Of a stretch of DNA of 41,264 nucleotides, positions 7,538-16,916 are shown one piece after another. Numbering within the stretch: the stretch's first letter is position 1; each line of letters opens with the position of its first letter. Origin of the DNA: Pseudomonadota bacterium (GTDB taxonomy: Bacteria > Desulfobacterota > Syntrophobacteria > Syntrophobacterales > Syntrophobacteraceae); the NCBI GenBank assembly GCA_023416335.1, contig JAEZHY010000161.1:1-41264 (forward strand), read 5' to 3'. The notes below the pieces were generated by a model. The model did not search any database, was not told the DNA's origin, and saw only the letters and a program-made list of their open reading frames with translations. The translations under genes and the position numbers were made by a program.

Positions 7538-9106
7538 TCAAAGTGGAAAACCTGTCTGCTTTACCGGTAGTGTAATAATGAAGGTTGAACCCTCGCCTCT
7601 TTTACTGGTCGCCGTTATGCTCCCCCCGTGGCGTTCTACGATTTTGCGGCAAACAGCCAGGCCGATCCCTGCTCCTTCGTATTGGCTCCTCCCGTGAAGG
7701 CGCTCAAGAAGTTTGAAAATGCGTTCGCTGTCCTTTTCGTCAAAGCCGATCCCATTATCTTCGACAAAAATTTGATACCACTCGCCGCTATCGGATTCTT
7801 TACCGATGGGTGGTTGGTCTAAAAGCTGTGCATAAATCCTGATGATGGGTTTTTCTTCCCGGTGGAATTTGAGTGCATTATTGATTAGATTTTGGAAGAG
7901 TTGCTGCATTTGGCTCGGGTCTGCTTCAATGGTCGGGAGGGTTTGAACTTCTACCGAACCTCCTGTGGACCTTAATCTCACCTCCAAATCAGAAGCAGTT
8001 TCCTTGACAATTTCGGTCAGATTGACAGGCCTGAGAGGCTTCTCCGAAGACGTTACCCTGGAGTAGTCGAGGAGACCATCGATCAGGTTCTGCATCCGTA
8101 TTGTCGCTTTTTGCATGCGTTCTATCAGATCGCCCGGTTCGCCGCTCACGTCCTGTTTTTTGAGCATGGTCGAGAATGCCTGGATTTTCCTAAGGGGCTC
8201 CCGCAGATCATGGGATGCGACAAAGGCAAACTCCTGCAACTCCCGGTTGCTCCGTTCAAGTTTTTGGGCATAGGATCGCAGCTCTCGTTCCAGGGACTTT
8301 CGCTCGGTAATATCCTCGCATACTACCAGCAGAACATTCTTCCCGTCACCTCTTACAAATGCACGCGCGGTTTCTCGTACCCATAAAACCCTCCCATCCT
8401 TGCGGATTTTTCGAAACTCCCAGTGCGCTACGTGCATGGGATTTTTCAGGCAGTCTTCAAACTGCTCGCTGACAGATTCTCTATCATCCTGGTGAAAGAC
8501 CGTCAAAACCGGGCGGCCAACAAGTTCCTGAGGGGTGTATCCCAATTGCTCCGCGCCGAACCGGTTTACTGAAAGAACCGTCCCTTGTGAATCGACGGTG
8601 AAGTACATAGTTGGATTATCATCATAAAGTTCTCTGTACCGCTCTTTACTCTCACGCAACGCATCTTCGGCCAGTCTGCGCTTGGTAATTTCGATATGGC
8701 TGATGAGCACATTTCCATCTTCCCCGACCGGTTTTACTTTCATAATGTACCAGCGACTTTCGTCGGGAGAATGGCAGGGGTACTCGAGTGTGAATTCACG
8801 GAGTTCGCCCAGGATGACGGCTTCAATACCTCTGAGTGCCTCCATGGCGGACTTGTCGCCTCTTCGAATAGCACGGCCGCATTCTTCGAGATAGTTCACA
8901 CCGGGAGCGATTTTGCCGAAATCGTCAAGGCCGTTTTCCCTGGCAAATTGCCACCATGCCTCATTGACCAGCTTGATGGATCCGTCAGGCCCAACGAGGA
9001 CGGAAATGATCGGCAGGGCATCAAATGCGCAGAAGGCGAGATCTCTGCTTTCCTCGTGTGTTCCGGCAAGCGTGTTCGCACAAGGAAGTCGGGCTACTCT
9101 GCTCAT
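7538..9106 (-). CDS. PAS-domain sensor histidine kinase (phytochrome-type kinase core)
   Basis: This 522-aa kinase has no clear membrane segment, so it is probably cytosolic. Two PAS folds lie at ~30-140 and ~150-268, the second with the classic TVDSQGTVLSVN and GYTPQELVG segments and a PAC-like KDGRVLWV. The dimerisation and phosphotransfer helix holds the phospho-acceptor His299 in FVASHDLREPLRK. The ATPase domain shows QNLINNALKF (N box), DNGIGFD (G1) and GAGIGLAVC (G2). The ATG has GGGGGAG eight bases upstream. No response regulator gene is adjacent; a single-domain regulator of the type usually paired with such kinases is encoded at 23781-24257. It faces the GRE operon tail to tail and need not be linked to it. 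The signal is unknown. Confidence 0.92.
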   Translation of the reverse strand: MSRVARLPCANTLAGTHEESRDLAFCAFDALPIISVLVGPDGSIKLVNEAWWQFARENGLDDFGKIAPGVNYLEECGRAIRRGDKSAMEALRGIEAVILGELREFTLEYPCHSPDESRWYIMKVKPVGEDGNVLISHIEITKRRLAEDALRESKERYRELYDDNPTMYFTVDSQGTVLSVNRFGAEQLGYTPQELVGRPVLTVFHQDDRESVSEQFEDCLKNPMHVAHWEFRKIRKDGRVLWVRETARAFVRGDGKNVLLVVCEDITERKSLERELRSYAQKLERSNRELQEFAFVASHDLREPLRKIQAFSTMLKKQDVSGEPGDLIERMQKATIRMQNLIDGLLDYSRVTSSEKPLRPVNLTEIVKETASDLEVRLRSTGGSVEVQTLPTIEADPSQMQQLFQNLINNALKFHREEKPIIRIYAQLLDQPPIGKESDSGEWYQIFVEDNGIGFDEKDSERIFKLLERLHGRSQYEGAGIGLAVCRKIVERHGGSITATSKRGEGSTFIITLPVKQTGFPL

Positions 9107-9265
9107 AACAAGCTCCCCCTCTCGAACTTCCTTTTATCTTAATTCTTTTAATATAATCATCAGGTGGGAATAGCTTCGATACACACTCGCCGGATTTGCG
9201 AAGGCCAAACCGACAGTATTTTACAGCACAGAGTGTTCGATTTATTGTCCTGAACCCTGGGGCCC

Positions 9266-9865
9266 CTAATCCCGCAAGTGGTCGCGCAACAGGATGTTCG
9301 AGCCTGCCCCGAGGCGCCTGAGGCATTGCAGTGCTGATGTATGTGGTATGTCGATCGGTCTGATCCGGTCTCGAGTCATGAAATAGAGAGAGCCGGTCCA
9401 GGGACGGGGAGCATCAGGGACGAAAACGGCGAAATGGTCACTTTCCACACGTTCGATCAAAAAGCCGATCTGCCAGGCATCCTCAATTCGTGCGAAGACG
9501 ACCTCGTAAACCTGCTTCTTTTCGATTCCCAATATGCTCTCGCCCATACCCTTCATGAATTCATATCCCGGGACGTATGAGAGTATTGTCGATTCCAGGG
9601 TATCGATCGCCTTGCCGGCGATGGCGGTCTTGGCGAAGAGGCCGGCAAGAAAGCAGAAAAGCACGATAAATACCGCTGCAAAGATTTTCGATGTGTCGAT
9701 GCCGCCAACCAGGTCCAAGCGAACCCATCCGGCCAGGGGTGCTACAATCTTGTTCGAGATTTCGAACGCCTTGCCGGTGACTGCAACCACTACGATAACC
9801 GGCACGAGAAACAGTATGCCGCCTATGATCGTCGTCTGGAGAAAATTGAAAGCAGATCGCATCAT
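9266..9865 (-). CDS. DUF502 family integral membrane protein
   Basis: This 199-aa inner-membrane protein matches the DUF502 family in layout. An N-terminal helix FLQTTIIGGILFLVPVIVVVAV is followed by a second helix AAVFIVLFCFLAGLFAKTAIAGKAID. Next come the family hallmark YVPGYEFMKGMGES and a soluble C-terminal beta-rich domain containing VFVPDAPRPWTGSLYFM. The start at 9865 is chosen because GAGGAA lies seven bases upstream; an open frame continues to 9925 without such a site. The function of the family is not established. It stands alone, downstream of the DUF1848 gene on the same strand but separated by about 250 bases. Confidence 0.88.
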   Translation of the reverse strand: MMRSAFNFLQTTIIGGILFLVPVIVVVAVTGKAFEISNKIVAPLAGWVRLDLVGGIDTSKIFAAVFIVLFCFLAGLFAKTAIAGKAIDTLESTILSYVPGYEFMKGMGESILGIEKKQVYEVVFARIEDAWQIGFLIERVESDHFAVFVPDAPRPWTGSLYFMTRDRIRPIDIPHTSALQCLRRLGAGSNILLRDHLRD

Positions 9866-10108
9866 GCGAATTCCTCGCGGATAGTTTCCGTACGGGCATG
9901 CACCTACGCACCAGTATTGCCCCAATCCGGGACTGATGCTCCGGGATCATGTTTTTTTAATAAGAACTATCCTGGTGAGGAGCGACCCCTTACCCACTTT
10001 TTAACAGCGAGCCTTCGGCATCAGATCCCCCGGAGTTGGGGACCAGTTGGGCCTCTTGCGCTTCGCGCCCGGGTTCAAGAATCCGGGCTGCCCAACGGGG
10101 TGATGCGC

Positions 10109-10136
10109 CTCAGCTCACCGCTCACTGTTCACTGAA
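10109..10136 (-). repeat. Heptamer-type GTGAACA/GTGAGCG tract at a gene end
   Basis: Read on the minus strand, the segment runs TCAGTGAACAGTGAGCGGTGAGC. It is built from seven-base units of the form GTGANCA or GTGAGCG and contains the stop codon of the DUF1848 gene. The same kind of tract appears at 18985-19031 and 19138-19170. Confidence 0.65.
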
Positions 10137-11011
10137 ATAAGGGAAGGGGATTCGGGGTCGTGGCGCGAGTTGTTCTCTCCGGCGCGATCGTGGCTGGAAG
10201 TCGCATAGCAGTAGCTGCATCCGAAAAGGCATGAGTCGTACATGCCGATATCCTTGCTTGCCGCACAGCCGCATTCCTTGCGCTGGTACGGATCTTTCGG
10301 TACGTCCGGCGGGGTCCCCGTGATTTTGGAAATGAGTTCCGGGTCGATGCATTTCGAAGGGTGTATCCCGAAAGGGGAGAAATTTTCCTCGGTAGCGCAC
10401 GAAAAGATTCCCATGCCGTTTGCAGAAGCAGCTTCAGCCAGCGAAAACAAAAGATCTTGTACAGGCGGGCTTTCGAAATCGACGGGACCCGTGCTGCCCG
10501 GAGCCGCTGCCTCCAACCTGGACCGCGCTTTTCGATACGGCCGGACGAAGCTGATGATGCACCGGCGTGTTGTCCCGTTGAGTTCCCGGGCAATCCTTTG
10601 AAAATTCTCCCTGTGAAACCCTGGACCCGTCAACTCGCTGAGGACGATCGGATCGTAGCGCCAGATCACCCTTTCCGGGCCGATGCGTTCCGAGAGTTCC
10701 TGAAATGTCTTAAGTGCGATTTCAATTTGAGGTGAGCCCGGATCGATCCGTTTCGGGTAGCCGATCAGGGTGAAAAGAAAATAGTAGTGGAAGCCGCGGG
10801 CATCCAATTCTTCGAGGTGCGGCATCAGCGGGCGCGGATTGCGGGTCCAGAATACAAAAGCATCGACCTGCGCGGGGGACAAATCTATTTCCGTAACCTG
10901 CTGCCTGTTGAACGGGTTGGGAACAAGGCACGAGCCCCGGCGCACCCTGTTTATGAACCATTTTGAATAAAAAGCCGGAATATCGGTCCGGCGGCTGACG
11001 CTGACAATCAC
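10115..11011 (-). CDS. DUF1848 family protein
   Basis: The 298-aa product matches DUF1848. It opens with MIVSVSRRTDIPAFY and contains the family's FVFWTRNPRPL and WRYDPIVL segments. The C-terminal CGCAASKDIGMYDSCLFGCSYCYA carries a Cys cluster ending in C-x2-C, thought to bind an iron-sulfur cluster in a radical-SAM-like barrel. The reaction is unknown. Its last codons (I-S-V-N-S-E-R-stop) are read from a GTGAACAGTGAGCGGTGA repeat that also occurs at other gene ends in this window, so the original C-terminus may have been replaced or extended by the repeat. No operon partner is evident. Confidence 0.88.
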   Translation of the reverse strand: MIVSVSRRTDIPAFYSKWFINRVRRGSCLVPNPFNRQQVTEIDLSPAQVDAFVFWTRNPRPLMPHLEELDARGFHYYFLFTLIGYPKRIDPGSPQIEIALKTFQELSERIGPERVIWRYDPIVLSELTGPGFHRENFQRIARELNGTTRRCIISFVRPYRKARSRLEAAAPGSTGPVDFESPPVQDLLFSLAEAASANGMGIFSCATEENFSPFGIHPSKCIDPELISKITGTPPDVPKDPYQRKECGCAASKDIGMYDSCLFGCSYCYATSSHDRAGENNSRHDPESPSLISVNSER

Positions 11012-11710
11012 TCGGGTTCTCCGTATCTGTACGTATTACCGGAATTATTATATCGCGATCCATCCCTACACCAAGCTGTAAAAGCATACCGATACGGAGT
11101 TGCTTAAAGCAAGGATTCTAAAAACGTGGGGACCTGCAGGTGCCCGGCCTGGCGAGATGGGGTTCCCAAGGCGGAGGGGCTGTTGCCCAAAGCACCGCGG
11201 CAGCCTTGAATGACTCGCAGAGCCCAGTCTCGTCATTCCGACCCTTCTCTTCGATCAGGACAAGTTCACATCGGAATCCAGGCTTTGGGGCGGACTAATT
11301 TGTGAATTCAAGGCATTAAAAACTCTGGTTCCCGGCTGAAAAGCACTCAAACACGGGATGACGGGTTGGGGGGCTTGATGGCAAAATGCCCGCAAAGAAG
11401 CTTCATCTTCATTTGGGCAACAGCCCCCGGACCTTGGGAACCAACGGACGATCCCACTCTTAAATTGGCGGCTATGAGGCGGACCTAGGGAACCAGCGGC
11501 GTATTTCCTTAACTCAACAACATTGACCTGTGGTCCCCACACCCCCTGCGCCGCTTTGCGGCTTGCTTTGGCGATAAAGATGGCTCTCACGAACTCTTGC
11601 GGTGCGGTGAAATACTCCGAGAAGTCAGTCCCGATGAGCTTATGGCAAGGATAAGTGTTAAATGAGTTTTGTTTTTACAATTCCGACAGTGGGCCGCCGG
11701 TTTCAGGCAA
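11012..11710. repeat. Spacer with dispersed repeat families
   Basis: No gene is supported in these ~700 bases. Segment 11233-11374 (TCATTCCGACCC to GATGACGGGTTGGGG) recurs in part, inverted, at 28981-29060 and in altered order at 23525-23730. Segment 11479-11528, read on the minus strand (GGTCAATGTTGTTG, then AATACGCCGCTGGTTCCC), recurs at 34436-34497. The GGTTCCCAAGG...TGTTGCCCAA stretch near 11160-11190 resembles 28911-28940. Scattered similarity of this kind indicates degraded copies of dispersed elements. Open frames of up to 111 codons here are accidental. Confidence 0.7.
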
Positions 11711-13075
11711 TCACAAATACTTGCCTTGTGCCGGCTTGTATTTCCATAGTGCTGCCAGGATAATAGATGAGAGAAAGGCAGATGCGATCCAGAACCAGAA
11801 TGATGCCGACCATCCAAACCTGTCCGCAAGGTAGCCGCTGAGTACCCCTGCACATCCGGCTCCGAGGTAGCCGAAAAAGTCAATAAAGCCGGCCACGGAC
11901 CCCGCTGCTTTGCGGGTGCCCATGTCCATGGGAACGGCTGCAATCAGAATCACATGTGTGCCCAGAACGAAAAAACCGATAAGCCCGAGAGTAATAAAAC
12001 TGAGGACCCAAGCTCCTTGCGGGATGCCATAGTAAAAGAAAATTGCCAATAGACCTAACAAAGCCATAAAAATACATGCGATAGGCGGACGCCGGCTTTG
12101 AAAGAACCTGTCGCTGGCCCATCCGGAAAAAACGGATCCTGCAATACCAAATGCCGGCACGGCGATTGCGGTGTATGAAGCCAGCGCGATGCCGGCTTTT
12201 TGAACTTCGAACAGATAAGTCGGAGCCCAGAACAGAAATCCGTAGCAAATTATGTCAACGAAGAAAAAGGACCATGCAATGGCCCAAACTCTGGAGTTGC
12301 CCAAAGTCTGTCTCAATGTGAAAGCAAATCCGGCATGCTCCTCCCTTTCGTCTACGGGTTTAATGCCGGCTCGGATCTGATCCACGCTCATGCCTGCAAA
12401 TTCCCCGTGTTGCTCGAACATCTCTATCGGGGGAAGGTTTGCTTCCTCAGGCCGATTTTTCCCCAACAGGAGGGGGAGAAAAGCGGCCGCGATCACAATA
12501 ACGGGAGCAATGAGAAAGGCTCCTCTCCAGCCATACCAGGCAACAGCCCATCCGGCCAGAATCCAGGACATGACATTTCCGAACTGATAGCACGCCCCGA
12601 AAAGGCCCATCCTTTTACCGCGAGCCTTCGGCGGGAACCACTGAGAAAGCGTTTTGATGCAATTGGGCCATCCACCTGCCTGAAAGAGGCCGTTGAGAGC
12701 CCATACAGCCCCCATTGCCTGAATCCCATAACTTATGGCGGGAATCATGAGAAGATTCATTGCGGCCGAGAGCAGCATAACGACAAAAATATAGTGCCTG
12801 GATGAAAATCTTTCGGAGATCTGCCCATGTACGAATTGCCCGATTGCATATGCCCAGAAGAGCGCTGTCCCGATTACGCCCATCTGGGACTTGCTCCAGC
12901 CATACTGTCTTACAATATCGGGGATCGCAACCGAGAAATTGACTCTGCATAGATAAAAAGCAGCATAGGTGACCCAGAATACGACAAAGACCTGGTTCCG
13001 CCAGCGGACGTACCCCTGTTCCCATGCCAGCCATTGCGCTTTTTCGTCCGGAAGTGACACAGTGCGTAAAGTCAC
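11711..13075 (-). CDS. MFS transporter, organophosphate:phosphate antiporter (OPA) type
   Basis: This 454-aa inner-membrane carrier has twelve predicted helices. The N-terminal helix YVRWRNQVFVVFWVTYAAFYLCRVNF and the loop GWSKSQMGVIGTALFWAYAIGQFVHG resemble GlpT/UhpT-like OPA members. So does AGGWPNCIKTLSQWFPPKARGKRMG, where the W-P and arginine-rich loop is characteristic. A central cytosolic loop (~215-265) is charged. The chosen GTG start at 13075 has GGGAG close upstream; no better in-frame ATG exists. It is the last gene of a minus-strand set with an RpiR regulator, a Zn dehydrogenase and a second transporter, so the cargo may be a sugar phosphate, polyol phosphate or a related organic anion. 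The exact substrate cannot be read from the sequence. Confidence 0.88.
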   Translation of the reverse strand: MTLRTVSLPDEKAQWLAWEQGYVRWRNQVFVVFWVTYAAFYLCRVNFSVAIPDIVRQYGWSKSQMGVIGTALFWAYAIGQFVHGQISERFSSRHYIFVVMLLSAAMNLLMIPAISYGIQAMGAVWALNGLFQAGGWPNCIKTLSQWFPPKARGKRMGLFGACYQFGNVMSWILAGWAVAWYGWRGAFLIAPVIVIAAAFLPLLLGKNRPEEANLPPIEMFEQHGEFAGMSVDQIRAGIKPVDEREEHAGFAFTLRQTLGNSRVWAIAWSFFFVDIICYGFLFWAPTYLFEVQKAGIALASYTAIAVPAFGIAGSVFSGWASDRFFQSRRPPIACIFMALLGLLAIFFYYGIPQGAWVLSFITLGLIGFFVLGTHVILIAAVPMDMGTRKAAGSVAGFIDFFGYLGAGCAGVLSGYLADRFGWSASFWFWIASAFLSSIILAALWKYKPAQGKYL

Positions 13076-13121
13076 ATGGCTCCCTGCAATGATCCAAAAT
13101 TCGTGTGAGAGGCTGCCTTCT

Positions 13122-14006
13122 TCATGACAGGTTGACGTTCTTGGTAACTCTCTCGATTGCTTTTCCCGTCTTCTCAGCGCTTTCCATTGATTTCTGGTAA
13201 TCTTTCATGGCGAAGGAGGCGAAAAGGATGTCGGCAATCAGAATCTGGGACATCCGGGAGAGAAGAGAATCCTGCAGAAAGTCGGAATGTTTGCTGAATG
13301 TAAAGAACTTGATGTCGGAGTGCTGCACCAGTGGAGAGTCACTGCTGTCAGTCACGCACATCGTGGTTGCGCCGGAGCATTTGGCGACGCGGACGGCGTC
13401 TACGACATACTTGGTCCTGCCTGAGCTGCTGATTCCGATAGCCATGCTTTTCTTATTGAGCATGGATGCTGAGACCGCCTGCTCGATGGGGTCGCTATAA
13501 ACAAGAGATGTCTTCCCCATTCTGTAAAATCTGAATTTGAAATTTTCAGCCGCAACCGCAGAATAACCGGCACAGTAGATAGCAATCACTTCCGCCATCT
13601 GTATTGCTGAGACCGCCCTTTCGATCTCTTCTTCGGAAATAAGGTTAAGTGTGTCTTTGAGCGACTCGATGTTCTTGAAGGTAATCTTGCCTGCAATGTC
13701 CGCTATGGAATCAGTCTCATGGAGGTCGTTGTAAAAGAACTGCTTCCCTTTTTCGCTGTTTCTGGCTCCCTTGGGAGGGATGGCTGCGACGGCGATCTTG
13801 AAATCAGCAAAGCTGTTGAAATCGATCGCCTTTACAAACCTGGTTACGGTAGCTTCCGATACCTGACATTGACTGGCAAGTTGTCCGATCTTTTGATATT
13901 TAACCTTTTCAGGTTGTTCGAGGACATAATTGGCTATTCTCTTGAGGGCCGGATTCAAATAGGGAAAACTTCTCTTTATGCTCGCAAGAACCGCTTCTTT
14001 AGGCAT
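13122..14006 (-). CDS. RpiR/MurR-family transcriptional regulator (HTH + SIS)
   Basis: This 294-aa DNA-binding regulator has the RpiR architecture. The N-terminal helix-turn-helix (~1-77) includes YQKIGQLASQCQVSEATVTRFVKAIDF. A linker leads to a SIS sugar-phosphate isomerase-like domain (~115-270) with EVIAIYCAGYSAVAAENF and IGISSSGRTKYVVDAVRVAK, the Ser/Thr-rich loop that binds phosphosugars. Such proteins repress or activate sugar or polyol catabolic genes in response to a sugar phosphate. It lies between the OPA transporter (46 bases downstream) and the Zn dehydrogenase, and probably controls this set. AAGGACGG precedes its ATG. Confidence 0.92.
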   Translation of the reverse strand: MPKEAVLASIKRSFPYLNPALKRIANYVLEQPEKVKYQKIGQLASQCQVSEATVTRFVKAIDFNSFADFKIAVAAIPPKGARNSEKGKQFFYNDLHETDSIADIAGKITFKNIESLKDTLNLISEEEIERAVSAIQMAEVIAIYCAGYSAVAAENFKFRFYRMGKTSLVYSDPIEQAVSASMLNKKSMAIGISSSGRTKYVVDAVRVAKCSGATTMCVTDSSDSPLVQHSDIKFFTFSKHSDFLQDSLLSRMSQILIADILFASFAMKDYQKSMESAEKTGKAIERVTKNVNLS

Positions 14007-14155
14007 GGATTCCGTCCTTCTAAATCAGGGTGATCTGCGGACTACGGAGCATCGATTTTAACCCCATCAGGGCAAACTTGCTACAAATCTCTCATTCGGG
14101 TGCGCGCCACAGGGCTGAATGACTCTGCCGTTTTATTCCCGGCCGGTGATTTTCA

Positions 14156-14180
14156 GGCCTGGACCTCTAAGGTCCAGGCC
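14156..14180. terminator. Strong hairpin, likely terminator after the dehydrogenase gene
   Basis: GGCCTGGACC and GGTCCAGGCC form a perfect 10-bp stem around a five-base loop. It lies 28 bases past the stop of the Zn dehydrogenase and upstream of the RpiR gene. No T-run follows, so it may attenuate rather than fully stop transcription. Confidence 0.6.
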
Positions 14181-14207
14181 GCCTGTTCCTGCATTCTCGA
14201 AACACGT

Positions 14208-15302
14208 TCACGGATGAACTGCAACCCTGATCCCAACTCCCGACTCCGCCATTTTCATTGCCTCATTGATTCTGCTCAACGGGAAATGGTGAGTGGCCAG
14301 CTTGTGGAAGGGAAACCTGTTCCTGGTCAGAGAAAGAAAATCGATGCCCATCTGGAGGTGTTTGGCATCGTAGTTGTGAACTCCGTAAATTTGTAGCCAT
14401 CGCATTACAATATCCGAGGCATCATAAGCGAAATCCGCACCGGCAAAGCAGGTGCCCTGAAGCACCATTCGTCCGCCTTTCCTGAGTGATTTCAGGCCGA
14501 CGGGAATCAGGGTGGGGACGCCTGCGACCTCCATCACGGCATCTACACCATATCCATCAGTTAGTTCCCGGACCATTGAAATAATCTCGTCTTCTTCCAG
14601 TCCTTTCGTGTCTATCGTATCGGTTGCGCCGAACTCTTTCACAAAATCCAGGCGACTTTCGAAAATATCGGTCACTATGACGCGTTTGCAACCCAAGTGG
14701 CTCGCAAGGGCCGAGGCATAAATGCCAAGCGCTCCCGCTCCCTGAATAAGTACATTTTCGAAGGGCCTTAACTTCAGGGTATCCCAGCCGGCGGATACTG
14801 TCGCCAGCGCGCAATTTGCCGGTGCAACCTCCTCGTTCGAGAGATTGTCGGGAACTTTTATTACGCAGGTTCCCGGCGTTATGTAGCAATACTCAGCAAA
14901 CCCTCCCTGAAGGTGGGGCGGGCTTGCACAGCTGTCATGCCCGTACTTTTTCAAGTGCAGACATTTCATCATCAGGCCTTTTTCCCGGCAATAAAAGCAC
15001 TTTCCGCAGTTGTCCATTATCGTCCAGGTCACGCGGTCGCCCACATTCAGCGGCCGGTCCCCGGAATCGAGTGATACTCCGTCTCCGAGTTCAACTATTT
15101 CGCCGACGATCTCGTGACCAAGAATGGCCGGGCAGGGTCCGCTTCTCCTCCCCAACCATGTGTGGAGGTCCGAACCGCAAATCGTGCAGCACAGTACTCT
15201 GACAAGCATTGCACCCTTTTCCACCCTGGGTAAAGGGTACTCCCATATTTCCAGGGGCTCGTTTGCCGCCACCATTACGGCGGCTTTGGATGTCCCCTGC
15301 AT
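14208..15302 (-). CDS. Zinc-dependent alcohol dehydrogenase (MDR family)
   Basis: This 364-aa cytosolic NAD(P)-dependent dehydrogenase belongs to the medium-chain family. The catalytic zinc residues are visible in CCTICGSDLHTW and the following GHEIVGE. The structural zinc site is C-G-K-C-F-Y-C-R-E-K-G...M-K-C. The Rossmann segment is IQGAGALGIYASALASHLGC, with an aspartate (VTDIFESRLD) at the strand end, which favours NAD over NADP. Polyol, threonine and related secondary alcohols are typical substrates. GGAG lies seven bases before the ATG. Its neighbours, an MFS carrier upstream and an RpiR regulator downstream, suggest oxidation of an imported polyol or sugar acid. Confidence 0.92.
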   Translation of the reverse strand: MQGTSKAAVMVAANEPLEIWEYPLPRVEKGAMLVRVLCCTICGSDLHTWLGRRSGPCPAILGHEIVGEIVELGDGVSLDSGDRPLNVGDRVTWTIMDNCGKCFYCREKGLMMKCLHLKKYGHDSCASPPHLQGGFAEYCYITPGTCVIKVPDNLSNEEVAPANCALATVSAGWDTLKLRPFENVLIQGAGALGIYASALASHLGCKRVIVTDIFESRLDFVKEFGATDTIDTKGLEEDEIISMVRELTDGYGVDAVMEVAGVPTLIPVGLKSLRKGGRMVLQGTCFAGADFAYDASDIVMRWLQIYGVHNYDAKHLQMGIDFLSLTRNRFPFHKLATHHFPLSRINEAMKMAESGVGIRVAVHP

Positions 15303-15500
15303 AGGCGCTCCTTCCTTTGCATCTGCTCATCTGTCTATAATGAAAATCAGTTCAAGGGTTTTTAGAGGGGTGCCTGACCTGCTTGTTGATCTTTGGCCCA
15401 ATTCAGGTGCCGGCACCCCCAGGTTCAGATCGGTTCGACTACTCCAGGTCCGGCATCCCTCAGCCCCTACCCATGTACCCGGGAACAGTCTAGGCCCCCC

Positions 15501-16916
15501 TTATGCAAAATCCACCATGGACTCAAGAGACCTTTGTCTTCCCTCGACTCCCTTTATCGCCCAATAAATGGCGGCAATGAAACCGAAGAGGCAGAGGAAA
15601 GCAAGCGCCAGCGCGACATGTGTAATGGACTTGCTGGCCTCATAAACGGTAGTCAGAACGACCGGGGATATGACGCCGCCGATGCGCCCGAGGCAAATAA
15701 CCCAGCCAAGGCCGGCAGCCCTCGACCTGGTGGGGAAAATTTCCGAGTTGATAATGCGTTCAGCCACCCAGGCCCATGTGTAGGTATATTGCATGAAGCA
15801 AAGAGAGGCTACGGCGCCGAACGTTGTATCCACCATGATCATGGTCAAGCCTGCAATCAGTTGGCCGCCGTAGGAAATTACCGCCGTCGGTTTTCTGCCG
15901 AACCTGTCAAGCATCACAGTTGCAGTCAAACCGCCGATCGTTGCGAAAAGAAAGCTTACCATCATATAGAAAGGAACTTTGTCAGCCGGTGTATTGGTCT
16001 GGGGGAATAGAACGAGAGAGGTGTAAGCTATGGAACCATATCCGAATGCAACCTGCGAAAAATTCAGCGATGCTCCCATGATGATCCGGCCTGGATATTT
16101 TTTCCACAGTTCCTTTGTCTGAACCCAGGCGTTCCGATGCTCGCGCCGAATCGTGATGGGGGTGACAGCAGGAAGTTCCTTCAATCCGTGCTGCTGCATT
16201 GCCGTTCTTTCAGCAGCCTCCACGATCACCCTGGCCTCATCATCGCGGCCGTGGAGCATCAGCCAGCGGGGGGATTCAGGAACAAATTTTCGAATGTACA
16301 TACAAAATATCGCCAGAACGACTGCCAATGCGAAACCTGCCCGCCAGGCAGTCTCAGGCGGCAGAACAGTCAGCATTGCGACAATCAGCAAACCGGATCC
16401 TGCCGCTCCCAATGGCCACAAGGACTGCACAAGGGCATCGGTTTTCCCTCGGGACATCTTGGGAATGAATTCGACTACGGCAGAGCCAATGGCAACATAC
16501 TCGCCGCCAATGCCGACAGCGGCCAGGAATCTCACTGCGATAAAGAACCAAACGTTTGGCGAAAAGGCTGCCAGGGCGGTGAAAAAGGCATACCAGGCCA
16601 ACGTCAGGATAAACATCTTCTTGCGGCCGTACTTGTCCGCCAGATAACCGAAGAGCAAGGTGCCGACCATGATCCCTACGAGCCATGTGCTCACGGTGAG
16701 GGAGCCTTGAACAGGCGTGAAGCTCCAAAGCTTTTTGAGAATACCGAGCACGCTTCCGATTATGCTCGCCTCGAGTGAGTCCAGGAACCAGGCAAAGCCG
16801 AGGCCCGCCAGGATTGTTGTGTGCCACTTGCACCAGGGTAGCCGGTCCAACCGGGGCTCAAGATCGCTCTTGGTACCAATTTCTGCCTCATGTCCACTTG
16901 CTTTTGTGGTGACCAT
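15501..16916 (-). CDS. MFS transporter, sugar porter/aromatic acid type
   Basis: This 471-aa inner-membrane carrier has twelve helices. The MFS signature loop between helices 2 and 3 reads GYLADKYGRKKMF, and it recurs after helix 8 as LDRFGRKPTAV. Helix 4 carries RFLAAVGIGGEYVAIGSAVVEF, which is typical of the SP and AAHS groups. The start at 16916 is supported by GGGAGGAAT upstream. It heads the minus-strand set that continues with the dehydrogenase, RpiR regulator and OPA-type carrier. Substrate could be a sugar, polyol or organic acid; sequence alone does not decide. Two different MFS carriers in one set may serve import and export, or two related compounds. Confidence 0.9.
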   Translation of the reverse strand: MVTTKASGHEAEIGTKSDLEPRLDRLPWCKWHTTILAGLGFAWFLDSLEASIIGSVLGILKKLWSFTPVQGSLTVSTWLVGIMVGTLLFGYLADKYGRKKMFILTLAWYAFFTALAAFSPNVWFFIAVRFLAAVGIGGEYVAIGSAVVEFIPKMSRGKTDALVQSLWPLGAAGSGLLIVAMLTVLPPETAWRAGFALAVVLAIFCMYIRKFVPESPRWLMLHGRDDEARVIVEAAERTAMQQHGLKELPAVTPITIRREHRNAWVQTKELWKKYPGRIIMGASLNFSQVAFGYGSIAYTSLVLFPQTNTPADKVPFYMMVSFLFATIGGLTATVMLDRFGRKPTAVISYGGQLIAGLTMIMVDTTFGAVASLCFMQYTYTWAWVAERIINSEIFPTRSRAAGLGWVICLGRIGGVISPVVLTTVYEASKSITHVALALAFLCLFGFIAAIYWAIKGVEGRQRSLESMVDFA

